Assembly: GCA_963576475.1 (NCBI GenBank) | Contig: OY754964.1 | Span: 46,760,861-46,824,860 of the forward strand | DNA from: Molanna angustata | Taxonomy: Eukaryota > Arthropoda > Insecta > Trichoptera > Molannidae | Direction of reading: 5' to 3' | Length of the DNA stretch: 64,000 nt | Part shown: piece after piece, positions 23,541 to 32,999 of the stretch | Layout: each line of letters starts with the position of its first letter | Position numbering within the stretch: position 1 is the stretch's first letter | The notes under the pieces: model-generated | Seen by the model: the letters and a program-made list of their open reading frames with translations, nothing else | Database searches by the model: none | Told to the model about the DNA's origin: nothing | Translations under genes and position numbers: made by a program

Positions 23541-23882
23541 CGGACACTAGGATGCGAAGGAAACTTGGGTGCGGGTGACTTGGGTGCGAGTCCACTTAAT
23601 CGTGACAGACACTTTTGTTAGACGGAAACTTGGGTGCGGAACACTTGGTTGCGAGCACACTTGGTTGCGTGTACATTTGATTGCGATTCCACTTAATCGT
23701 GACTGACATTTGGGTGCGACAGAAACTTGGGTGCGTGACACTTGAGTACGAAGGACAATTGGGTACGAGTCCACTTGGTTGCGAGTTCACTTAATCGTGA
23801 TAGACACTTGGGTTAGACGGAAACTTGGGTGCGGGACACTTACGTGCGAGCACACATGGTTGCGTGTCTACTTAGTCGCGAC
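23541..23882. repeat. Interspersed array of CACTTGGGTGCGA-type motifs
   Basis: About 340 bp are built from some twenty variants of a 15-18-bp word (AC)ACTTGGGTGCGA(G), with sub-variants ATTTGATTGCGAT, CACTTGGTTGCGAG and CCACTTAATCGTGAC. A larger order repeats at about 185-190 bp: CCACTTAATCGTGAC, then TTAGACGGAAACTTGGGTGC, then GCGAGCACAC, twice. It is GC-richer than its surroundings. Related single motifs lie at 29305-29345 and, inverted, at 31116-31175. Confidence 0.8.
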
Positions 23883-23889
23883 CACGGAA

Positions 23890-25502
23890 CAATAAATGTA
23901 TGGAAGGCTCAGGGCTGAAGCAAAATCCTGGTCAAATCCTGGTCAACACCGTTACCGAGATTCAGTCGTATTACAGCGTTCGTGGGGTACTAGTCTCTTG
24001 TTTTTGGGCAAATATTTGTTATTTTTACAAAAAAAAGGAGCAGTACGCTGTGGCAACTTGTCAAGCTCGTAGTAAAGTATATTTTAAGAAGAACTATCAT
24101 TGATAAGCGCAAATAATTTGATATATTTTGTTGCTGAAACGTCAATAGTTCTCGTGTTTCTTGTTCCCGTGTCTAGTGTATGCACGGGACAAGACTAACT
24201 ACGAGTGCCCGAGTAACAGAGGCGCATTGGGTATCACAAATTATACATTATTAAACTCTCTTATTTTTTCTGTTGTTTTGAAAACAAATTTTAATGTTTT
24301 TTTTCACCTTTTTTATTCAATTTCATAACATCACAAATTAGTAAAAAATATATGATAAATAATAGTAAAAGCAAAAACAATGTTCTAAAGAATATTCATT
24401 GTTTCAGCGATAACCTTGTGAGAATACATCGTCATACTTGATTAAAATACCTATTTAAAATTGCTATACCCACAATTTTTTTGAATATCCAACTATTAAT
24501 GTTGTTCAAGAATTTTAACTTTCAACTGAGGAAAATATGTATAAAAAAAATCTCACTGTATCAAATCCATAAATATATTCTTATATATTATTTTGTATAA
24601 GCAGTAGAATAAATACACAGGATGTATAACCATTCCTATTTTATGCACAAGATTTTTATATGTATAAATGTGCTAAATGGTTTAATGAACTCCCGTCGAG
24701 TTAGGCTTAAAAAATATAATATCTTTAAGAAAATAATTAAATAATATTGTACTGATCGTGTATGTATATACTTAATATACTTTCTTATTCTTATCTTATT
24801 TGCAGTATGGTTATAAAAAATCAATTACTTTTTATGGATAAATATACACTAGCTAAATTGTGATAATCTCACCTCAAGGGCGCTTTGAATATAACTATTA
24901 TAGGTTTTTGTAAGACTGGCGGAAGAAGAAGTGAGAACAATATCCAACAATTTCCAAAAAGCACTTTTAAATATCATTAATATTATAATAACATAATATG
25001 CGGAAATTCCAATAATAATATAACACAAAGAAACGCCAGGCCGCTACAGCTGTATGGACTTTCCAAAATACACAAAGACAATATACTGAAAAGGCCGATT
25101 GTATAATACATCTGTGCACCTTATAATGATCTATGTAAACTACTTTTAATCTCTTGAACTTGAACGTATATTGCTGGGTATGTAGTAATGAGTGTCATAA
25201 AAAAACATAGATATACGGAATGTATCGACAGCTTTATCTCTACCGAGAAATTATTTAATGATAATTTAATAATAATTTCATTGAAAGCAAACGTTAACTT
25301 TTTAATAGAATGGTATTATTTCAAGGGAAATAATATAAATACATATATAATCATTCTTATTTTATTTTGAACCACAAAATATTATTTAAATTATCATTTT
25401 TTATTTGTTCACGGGCAATATATGGTGAAACTCCATGACAACATATATTAAAAGACGTCGTCGGGTTAATTCAGGCTGTCGGATAACATCATTTTTCACA
25501 TT
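23890..25502. other. AT-rich stretch, nothing firm
   Basis: GACTGGCGGAAGAAGAAG near 24914-24931 looks like another remnant LINE tail. No gene was recognised. Confidence 0.35.
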
Positions 25503-25784
25503 TTAACCCTTAAGTGCATACTGTTGTAGAAATACAACAATCTAATTTTTTGTTTCACATATCTACGATAGCATGATTCTGATCCTACTGCATAGCGTTG
25601 TATTTCGATCACATTCTTGTTGATACAAAAACGTTTATAGAATATCTCACCAGAGGGCTAGTTGTTGATAAAATAATTTCTGGAGCTGTCAGTTTAGCTA
25701 GTTTTGGTGCTTGAATAAGTCGTGGATTTTGCTGTGTTTTTTTTATGTTTACATCCAAAAACTTTACAAGTACAAGTTATTGAG

Positions 25785-25802
25785 TATGTTTATTCAGGTA
25801 AG
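25785..25802 (+). promoter_or_regulatory. Possible 5'UTR splice donor of the piggyBac transcript
   Basis: TTATTCAG|GTAAGATTTC gives a strong donor context after the left terminal region. TATATTTTTAG|A at 27897-27908, just before the transposase ATG at 27909, is a matching acceptor. If used, the nested LINE sits inside the 5'UTR intron. This is inference from consensus matches only. Confidence 0.3.
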
Positions 25803-25814
25803 ATTTCATGTTAT

Positions 25815-27630
25815 TTTACTATTTATTTATTTATTTATTTATTATTTTCATCAACGGCTAAATAGCCTTTTACAACTACATACAAAATAAACTAGTATAA
25901 ACACGTTTAATACATACATATAATAATATTATAAAATAAAACAAAAAGAGATGTATAAATGTACGAAATATCTACCAGAACATTTTTTGCATATTATATC
26001 TAAACATTTTTTAAGAAACAAATATCAAAAACAAAAAGAAACAAAAATAGCATATATAAATTATATACCTAGGTATAAAGTTAATTCAAAAGTGTCATTA
26101 AAAAAGAATGAAACATAAAAACAGTTGAAAAATAAGCCATGAAACTAAATATAAATTCAAAATAAAAGAGTAATTGATAAAATAATAATAACATCTTATA
26201 GGGAAATAAAATTGACATTTTGCATCAAGAAATATTGATGCAATAAGTTTCTATATTTTGTCAATAACAAGTAATAAATATCGCCTAGACCAGAGTATGC
26301 ATTACCCAAATAATGAAGCCGTGCTATATTGTTGCAGTGTACGTGAGTTAGAATAGTAAAAAGGTACCGTTTGCCTGTTAGAACGATTTGGCGCATGGTA
26401 TGTAATTTGTTCAATAAGAGCAGGGCTATCAAAACTCGAATGTACCATTTTGTGTAATGTAATTAAATCAAAAATTATTCTACGGTCAGATAACTTTGTT
26501 AAATTAGTCCAATGCATAGTGAGATTATAATCCATTAGTTCTCTGGGTATGTTCATTTTAAAATTTATATACCTAAGAAATTTGCGTTGTACTTTTTCAA
26601 TTAGTTGAACTTGATTATTATAATATGGTGACCAAATTGTTGAATTATATTCCAAAATGCTCCTTACAAGTGATATGTATAACAAGCGAATACTATATGT
26701 ATCTGTAAACTTTTTTGTGATACGTATTATAAACCCTAAGATCTTTACAGCTCTGTTTACTATGTTAGTAATATGACAAGTAAAAGAAAGTTTCGAATCA
26801 AAAATGACACCTAAATCGTTTATTTCATCTACTGAAGTTAATTGTATCAAGTCTATATCATAATCATAAACCAGGGGATTTTTTATTTTATAAAACCTTA
26901 TTACTTGACACTTATTTGCATTGAGAGAAAGTTTGTTACACTGACACCATTCAAATAGCTTGTTCAAATTTTCCTGCAATATAAGGCAATCATCATGACT
27001 TTTTATTCTTTTAAATATCTTTAAATCATCCGCAAATATTATATATTCTACCCCTGAAAATATATCGACAATATCATTTATAAATAATATAAACAAAACC
27101 GGTCCCAAATGAGAGCCCTGTGGTACACCACTTGTAGCTGTAAAAGCCACAGAGTGTACATCATTTAATTTTATAAATAGCTTTCTTTTAGATAAATAAC
27201 TCTCGACCCATCTCAAAAAAATGCCCGTTACACCCATTTTCTCCAATTTATTTATTAATATACCATGATAAATCCTATCAAAGGCCTTACTGAAGTCAGT
27301 GTAGATAGAATCTACCTGACTTCTTTCAGCAAAAGCATTTACAATAAAATTTTCATATAACAACAGATTTGTTAAAGTAGATCTATTAGTAACAAAACCA
27401 TGTTGAGATTTCGTAATTATAGAATTTATTTTATAATTTATTTTTTCCAGAACTATTTTCTCAAAAATTTTGGGAATCGTAGATTGTATACACACTGGTC
27501 TATAATTGGATATATCCATTCTATCGCCTTTTTTAAAAATTGGTATAATGAAGCTATTCTTCCATTCAGATGGAAAAATACCCGTTGATAATGACATATT
27601 AAAAATTAAATACAGAGGATAAGACAATAT
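25815..27630 (-). mobile_element. 5'-truncated Jockey-type LINE nested in piggyBac
   Basis: The 3' end is the (TAAA)n tail at about 25822-25847 (minus strand). The body runs through an uninterrupted reverse transcriptase frame to a 5' truncation near 27625, where the match to RT (LYLIFNMSLSTGIFPSEW) stops. The AT-rich ACAATATA repeats just beyond may belong to the target or the junction. I could not define a target-site duplication. The endonuclease domain and ORF1 are missing. Confidence 0.8.
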
Positions 27631-27690
27631 ATGACAATATAAGATAATATAGACAATATATTTATAATGATTTGGAAATAATTTGAACAT
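26302..27690 (-). CDS. Reverse transcriptase of a Jockey-clade LINE (C-terminal part)
   Basis: A 462-codon frame without stops. It carries the LINE reverse transcriptase blocks in order: FPSEWKNSFIIPIFKKGD and ISNYRPVCI (fingers), SQHGF, TDFSKAFDRIYH (motif A aspartate), TSGVPQGSHLGPVLFILFIND (motif B), FADDLKIF (catalytic FADD, motif C), NKLSLNANKCQVIRF (motif D) and LGVIFDSKLSF (motif E and thumb). A typical C-terminal extension follows. Such enzymes copy their own RNA at a nicked target. The first ~25 residues as translated probably lie in flanking DNA, since homology begins near LYLIFN. The endonuclease domain is absent, so this copy cannot move alone, but the open frame implies a fairly recent insertion. 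Confidence 0.9.
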   Translation of the reverse strand: MFKLFPNHYKYIVYIILYCHILSYPLYLIFNMSLSTGIFPSEWKNSFIIPIFKKGDRMDISNYRPVCIQSTIPKIFEKIVLEKINYKINSIITKSQHGFVTNRSTLTNLLLYENFIVNAFAERSQVDSIYTDFSKAFDRIYHGILINKLEKMGVTGIFLRWVESYLSKRKLFIKLNDVHSVAFTATSGVPQGSHLGPVLFILFINDIVDIFSGVEYIIFADDLKIFKRIKSHDDCLILQENLNKLFEWCQCNKLSLNANKCQVIRFYKIKNPLVYDYDIDLIQLTSVDEINDLGVIFDSKLSFTCHITNIVNRAVKILGFIIRITKKFTDTYSIRLLYISLVRSILEYNSTIWSPYYNNQVQLIEKVQRKFLRYINFKMNIPRELMDYNLTMHWTNLTKLSDRRIIFDLITLHKMVHSSFDSPALIEQITYHAPNRSNRQTVPFYYSNSRTLQQYSTASLFG

Positions 27691-27908
27691 GATAAAATGC
27701 TTTTGCTTCTTTGTTGCAGAAATACAACATCATGCATATATATGCTTTGTGATTGTGTTGGCATAGTGTTCTGCAACAAGAATTTTTTTATTTTATATTT
27801 TGTTATTTTCGCATATTCATAAAACATAATGTAGTTTGAGATATCATTACAAAATTATGTAAAACAGGTATTTTGATGGATATTATTTTTATATGGTATA
27901 TTTTTAGA

Positions 27909-28817
27909 ATGACTGAGAAAAAATACATGAGCGATGCAGAGTTAGAGAAGTACCTAGAAATTATATTTTTGTTATGTTTTATTATATTTTTTGACAATTT
28001 CTACACATCTATTGCTTTAGTTACTTATTTAGCGAAACAAGGCATCCACTCATTGGGAACAGTTTTGAAAAATCGTTTACCGAATTGCAAAATGTTAACT
28101 AAAACACAAATTATGAAAAAAACAGTTCCACGAGGATTTTTTGTGGAACATGTTACAACTAACGAAGATATTGATATAATATTGGCTACTGTGTGGAAGG
28201 ATAACAAACCCGTTATCCTTCTGTCAACGTGTATGGGAGCTCAGCCTGTGAGCTCTATTCAAAGATTCGACAAAGAATCAAAAGGTAGAATACCTATACC
28301 ATGTCCCAGGATAGTCCTTGAATACAATGCTCACATGGGAGGAGTAGATTTAATGGACAGTTTTATCGGCAGGTATAAAATTAAAATGAAGACTAAAAAG
28401 TGGTATTTGCGCATCGTACATCATTTGATAGATATGACAGTAGTGAATTCCTGGGTTTTATATAAGAAGGCAATGGGATGAAAGGGTCTAGAAATGAAAA
28501 AAATATTAAATTTACCAGAATTTAGATGCGATCTAGCGGAAACTCTTTGCAATTATAAATACGGAGGAGTAAAAAGGGGAAGGTCAAGCAACAGCATAGA
28601 TATCAATTATCAGGCCAAAAGAAAGAAAGGTCCTACTCAATATATTCCTCCTAAGGAGGTGAGGACAGATTGTGTCGATCATTGGCCTGAATGTTCTGAA
28701 AGAAGCAGATGCAAACTGCCAGGATGTACAGGATATACGCAGACAAAGTGTGTGAAGTGTGGTGTAGCTTTGTGCTACAGCAAAAGCAATAACTGCTTCA
28801 AAAACTTTCACACATAG
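27909..28817 (+). pseudogene. piggyBac transposase, internally deleted and interrupted
   Basis: The likely start MTEKKYMSDAELEKYLE (27909) looks like a transposase N-terminus, but the frame runs after a short hydrophobic filler straight into DNFYTS. The central catalytic part including the first aspartate is therefore missing. Retained are the second catalytic region (DNFYTS) and the third (HMGGVDLMD). An in-frame TGA follows (28479-28481). The same frame then continues to 28817 through a basic segment (KRKKGP) and a C-terminal cysteine-rich zinc-binding domain (CKLPGC, CVKCGVALC, C). Full-length relatives are near 550-600 residues. The product cannot transpose, though a DNA-binding remnant is conceivable. 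It lies near the element's right end, as expected. Confidence 0.88.
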
Positions 28818-29304
28818 GTAATAACAAGGAGCAATAAGTACCTCAATATTTTTAGTACCTACGATGCATGATGTTGTAGTTCTGCAACAAATATATTTTT
28901 TAAAATAAATACTTTAATTAAAATCAAATATTTTTTTTATTATTTTTCCTTAAAACTATTCCCAAAAAACTATATGACTTTTTTTTTTCATTAATTTTTA
29001 AAAAGTTATGCATTTAAGGGTTAATATAAAGAATATTACTGCTGGCCATTTTTTGTTTCAGATTCTTGAAAGTCCAAAGACTTTCCAACATAGGAGTGCA
29101 CAAACAACGGTTGCTAACTAAATTATTTAATTTAATTCATCCTAGTTATGTTAAAAATAATAATTGATTTTAAAAAGTGATAATGCGGCTCTGTCGAAGT
29201 GTCACCCGCCCGCGCCACTTCCGCGTACTACTCCCCCCCTCGAGCTGCTTCACTAGTACCGTTGAATTTTATACGAAATGATTTCTCCTTATATTCCTTA
29301 CTCC

Positions 29305-29345
29305 ATGGTCGCGACAGACACTTGGATGCGACGGAACACGTGTTT
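29305..29345 (+). repeat. Isolated CACTTGG-TGCGA motif
   Basis: GCGACAGACACTTGGATGCG matches the motif array at 23541-23882. It lies just right of the piggyBac element. Confidence 0.5.
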
Positions 29346-29439
29346 CGTACTGATTTTCCTAATGCGCAATACTCAATATAGATGATAGAATTTTAAAGGA
29401 AGGAGGGGGGGGGGCTACAAGAATTGAGGGAGAAAATAA

Positions 29440-29640
29440 TTTTAGTTCATCATCTGCTTGGAATCTGACCCAGGATACCGACATAGATTTCAAACAACTC
29501 ACCACATAACGGCGGTAAATATTATTGGGCTTGGAGCTAGTTGCATTCAAACACAATTTCCCTAATTTTAATAATAACAGCTTACACTTCCTTGCACCCT
29601 GTGCAAGTGGTGGGTTTATTGTTAATTTTATTGTATTTAC
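29440..29640 (-). mobile_element. Decayed SINE or LINE 3' end
   Basis: On the minus strand it contains ACTTGCACAGGGTGCAAGGA (as at 3866-3912) and, downstream, a box-B-like CTGGGTCAGATTCC. The open 141-codon frame on this strand (29359-29784) spans the repeat and is not a credible gene. Confidence 0.4.
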
Positions 29641-29854
29641 ATTTCTAATAAGTTCATAGAATAGCACTATTCTTTCGGGTTTCCCGCAAGACGTGTCACA
29701 TAGTTTAGCTATGAGGTTCTCCGCATATTCTGAATGTAATGGCTTTTTAGGTGAGATGAGACTATTGTGTAGGAATACACCCATGTGTCGTACTTCTCAC
29801 ATTGTGGTATATGCCGTAATGGTATGAATAAATAAATGGTTGGAAATTATTCAT

Positions 29855-30115
29855 AGACTAATAAACCTGTTGTAATTTGTAATAAATAATGAGGGACACA
29901 TGTAGATAGATTGAGAATAGCGTCTCTAGCGTAAGTAGAGGCAGACCCAAGCTATGATAGCTGGATGACACAGAAGACGACATAAGGGCGATCAAAATAG
30001 CAAACTGGAGGAGAGCGGTGGAGGACAGGGACGGCTGGAGAAGGATTCTGGAGGAGGCCAGGGCCCACACAGGGCTGTAGCGCCAATGATGATGATGATG
30101 ATGAGGATAGCGTCT
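29855..30115 (+). mobile_element. LINE 3' end with (GATGAT)n tail
   Basis: A plus-strand frame gives RAIKIANWRRAVEDRDGWRR and ILEEARAHTGL, the C-terminus of a common insect LINE reverse transcriptase, then GTAGCGCCAATGATGATGAT as 3' UTR and tail. The two shorter copies at 5488-5535 and 57388-57435 share the last ~50 bp. Confidence 0.8.
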
Positions 30116-30273
30116 CTAGCGCAATTAATAAATCAATGTTTTAATTGCAAAATCATTATTTTTCCATAGAAAAATGACCACATACATAGTGATATATTAC
30201 GAAAATGTCGACCTCCAATGCTATCTCCGATAAAGACCTTGCAGATCTGAGTGAACCATATAGAGGTGTTATA

Positions 30274-30797
30274 CAAGGTGTCTCAAAAGAATGTTTATAT
30301 TTGTATTCAGAGCTTTGTGTGGAGATGTTAGACGACTTCTTGGTGCCTGAACTGCAAAAATTTCCTGGCTAAAACCAAAGAACATGGTTCCAGCAGGACT
30401 GAGCAACGTCACACACGTTTAATACATCTCTGCCACGAGTTCGTGAAATTTTCCCAGGCAAATTGATCTCCAGGAGAGGTGACGTAAATTGACCTCCGCG
30501 CAGCCCTGATATAACTTCTATGGACTTAAATCTAAAGTTAACGCCAATAAACCGACTTCCCTGAAAAATAAACGAAATAGAAGCTATCAATGAGTCCACC
30601 TGCCGAGCCGTCATAAGTAATTTTACTGTTCGATTAAATGAGTGCTGCGAACGCGAGGGTTTACATTTGAACGATATTTTTTTTAAGAAATAAATTCCCA
30701 AATTGGGTACTTTAATAATTAATAAACATTTTTTCGATACACGGCTTATTTTTTTTAATGGATCCACTAAATAAAAACTTTATTTTGAGACACCCTG
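30274..30797 (+). mobile_element. Tc1/mariner-superfamily relic with TIRs and TA duplication
   Basis: CAAGGTGTCTCAAAA (30274-30288) and the inverted CAGGGTGTCTCAAAA (30783-30797) are flanked by TA on both sides. Inside, broken plus-strand frames read LPRVREIFPGKLISRRGDVN and PPRSPDITSMDL. These correspond to the DDE transposase stretch ending in the P-R/Y-S-P-D catalytic motif. At 524 bp most of the transposase is deleted. Confidence 0.85.
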
Positions 30798-30799
30798 TA

Positions 30800-32217
30800 T
30801 AAACACAGATCGATTAATATACTAATCTAACTCAACCATTTAACTTGAGATACTTTGCTCGAACGAAAAATCTTCTGAATTGTATCAACATATAATTACA
30901 AACACAAAAATAATAGTTAAGCTAGCAGCAGAAAAAAAAATATTATTTAGAATCAATTTATTAAAATCATTAACTGCTTATTGATTGGATAAAACATATT
31001 ATTTACAATCGATTGATTCGATTCGATTGATTGGTAATTGATTACAATCGATTGACATTTTTGCTCTAGAGGTGATGAACTAGAAAAGAGTCACCACAGG
31101 CAAGATTATTCATATATCATACACAAAGTGGACTCGCACTTAAGTGTCCGTCACATCCAAGTGTCTTAGACCGTTCATAAATATAGGTTGAAAAAATTTG
31201 ATTCGTTTTTATACGATTTTTTTTCGTAATTTTGAGGAAATTTAGCATTGAGAAAAAACATAATATTACTGATGAAAAACTTGATATATCCTGATACAGA
31301 TAATTTTCCAACAGTTATTGCTAGTATCCTTTGAAGATATACAGACAGGAATTTCGAAATTACTTATAAATTGAAATGAAAAGTCAATGAACTCTCGATC
31401 TATTGAGGAGGCATTAAAAGTGTCCTTCCGCCAAGATCAATTTATTGTTAAATGATAGATAAATGGAAGGAACTGTAATTGATTGACTGCTAATGGTTAA
31501 CTAAATTAAACGGGTTAATCTCCGTTATCCGTTGTAAAAACAAAGAAAAAATCGGATCAAAAGTTCATTAGATTAACAAAACAATACAATAGTAAATAAA
31601 TTGGTTATTAGTACATTATGTTGGGCCGGCTCAAACGTGTGGCTGCTGTATTTAAGAAGTAGATGCGGTTAAACTTCTATGTATTAGATTTATTTTGTAC
31701 AACATTCAAGTTAATTGAGGTATATTTTTAACTTTTTTTAACTTTTCTACGGATAATTTTTGGTAGAACTCCATTTCAAATTATAAATAAATTTGGTATG
31801 GTAAAATAAAAGCAAAGTTTTCAGTTCTACTACTTTAATAACACTGACTAGTTTCGGTCATCCAGTGATCATTTTCAAAGTGGTATATTTTTTAGGCAGA
31901 ATTTCATTCTATTTTTAGAAGGAACTCATGTTTTCAAATAAGAAAAAGAACGATGCCAATTTCTCTTACAAAATAATATTAAAATTAAATTAGATAAAAC
32001 TTTTTCTTGTAGTTAGGAGATATACGATTTATTTTTATTATTTTCATTGTACCTACCAAATATCATCTTATATTTTATTGAATATAAATAAACTCAATAT
32101 GAACATCTTATTCAAAGCCCTATGAAGTAATTTAAAGTAAATTCGACCAATTTGTATAAATTCAACTAATTGCGCATATGCAATAATAAAAATATTCAAC
32201 TAATTCGCTTACAGAAT
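30800..32217. other. AT-rich stretch with minor repeats
   Basis: At 31116-31175 an inverted copy of the CACTTGG/GCGAG motif is present. ACTAGTTTCGGTC at about 31847 is a word I have seen at transposon ends. GCGCATATGCAATAATAAAA at 32171-32190 is the complement of a stretch at about 9600-9630. No gene was recognised. Confidence 0.35.
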
Positions 32218-32365
32218 ATTAGAGTATTCTATGTCCATTTAAAAAAAAAGTTGTTCAATTGATTTTTTAAAATGTTGTCAATGTTAATGGGTCTAAATAT
32301 ATATTTTTTTGATTTTCATTTCATTTTTCTCAGTTTCATACTTTATTGACATAGAATACTTTAAT
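32218..32365. repeat. 148-bp MITE-like inverted repeat
   Basis: ATTAGAGTATTCTATGTC (32218-32235) pairs with 32348-32365 with one mismatch in 18. The interior is AT-rich and non-coding. No target duplication is visible. Confidence 0.6.
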
Positions 32366-32439
32366 CCTCGGCAAGCGATTTATAAAGCGATTTGATATGG
32401 ATGATGAGCTCTTGCATATATGCACTACATGCCCTAAAT

Positions 32440-32775
32440 ATTTTACCCACTTAAAAAGGTATATGATGAGGTCCGATGACGACAGCTTTGTGCTCTAGAA
32501 GTATACTCCTTGAGTTGACCGGCTGTCATAGGTCGAAACCTGCATCGTATTCTTTTTATCTTTATATGTATATAGGTATATAGGATTTTTCTGATTTATG
32601 TTTTTATTTGTTTGCTCACATATTTGTTTCTTTATTTTATTTTTGTTTTATGAATTATGTATATTAAAATTACCAAACTGAATTCGTCAACCTCAGATAA
32701 ACCCTGAAGGTTTCGATGGTTGACTGTATCTTTAAATTGTAAATGTCATTATATATAAATAAATAAATAAAAAAA
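32440..32775 (+). mobile_element. tRNA-like SINE or short LINE end with (TAAA)n tail
   Basis: A box-B-like AGGTCGAAACCTGC near 32541 is preceded by a degenerate tRNA-like head. A body with CAACCTCAGATAAACCCTGA follows, then ATAAATAAATAAATAAAA at about 32755-32772. It ends about 160 bp before the satellite-bearing element. Confidence 0.5.
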
Positions 32776-32999
32776 AGTAATTTAAAAAAACAAGAAATAA
32801 ACTACAATTTTGTTTGGTATGTTGAATTTCCTAAAACTCAAAACAATAATTGGTTTTATTAAATCTCAGCGATCAAAACATGATTTGTTTTTCAAAATAA
32901 TTTCTGAATTATTACATTAATTAGTAACACACAATATAAAACGAGTGGGTTGTGGCCAACACTAAACTCTCCACACCACAAATATTGACAATGAAATAT

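Larger units (their letters stand above)
25503..29024 (+). mobile_element. piggyBac element, internally deleted, with nested LINE
   Basis: TTAA at 25503-25506 and 29021-29024 flank inverted termini CCCTTAAGTGCATA (25507-25520) and its complement at 29007-29020 (one mismatch in 14). TTAA targeting and CCC...GGG ends are diagnostic of piggyBac. Subterminal imperfect palindromes of the type TGTTGnAG-AA/TT-TACAACA occur at 25522-25539, 27712-27729 and 28872-28889. Between 25815 and about 27625 a Jockey-like LINE is inserted on the minus strand; without it the element is about 1.7 kb. The transposase is internally deleted. Confidence 0.9.

Noticed and set aside
28025..28811. Minus-strand ORFs opposite the piggyBac transposase
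   Set aside because: Shadows of the transposase frame on the plus strand, which carries the catalytic and zinc motifs.
29359..29784. 141-codon minus-strand ORF
   Set aside because: It spans decayed SINE/LINE sequence, including a G-run and a repeated LINE-end word. No protein motif.
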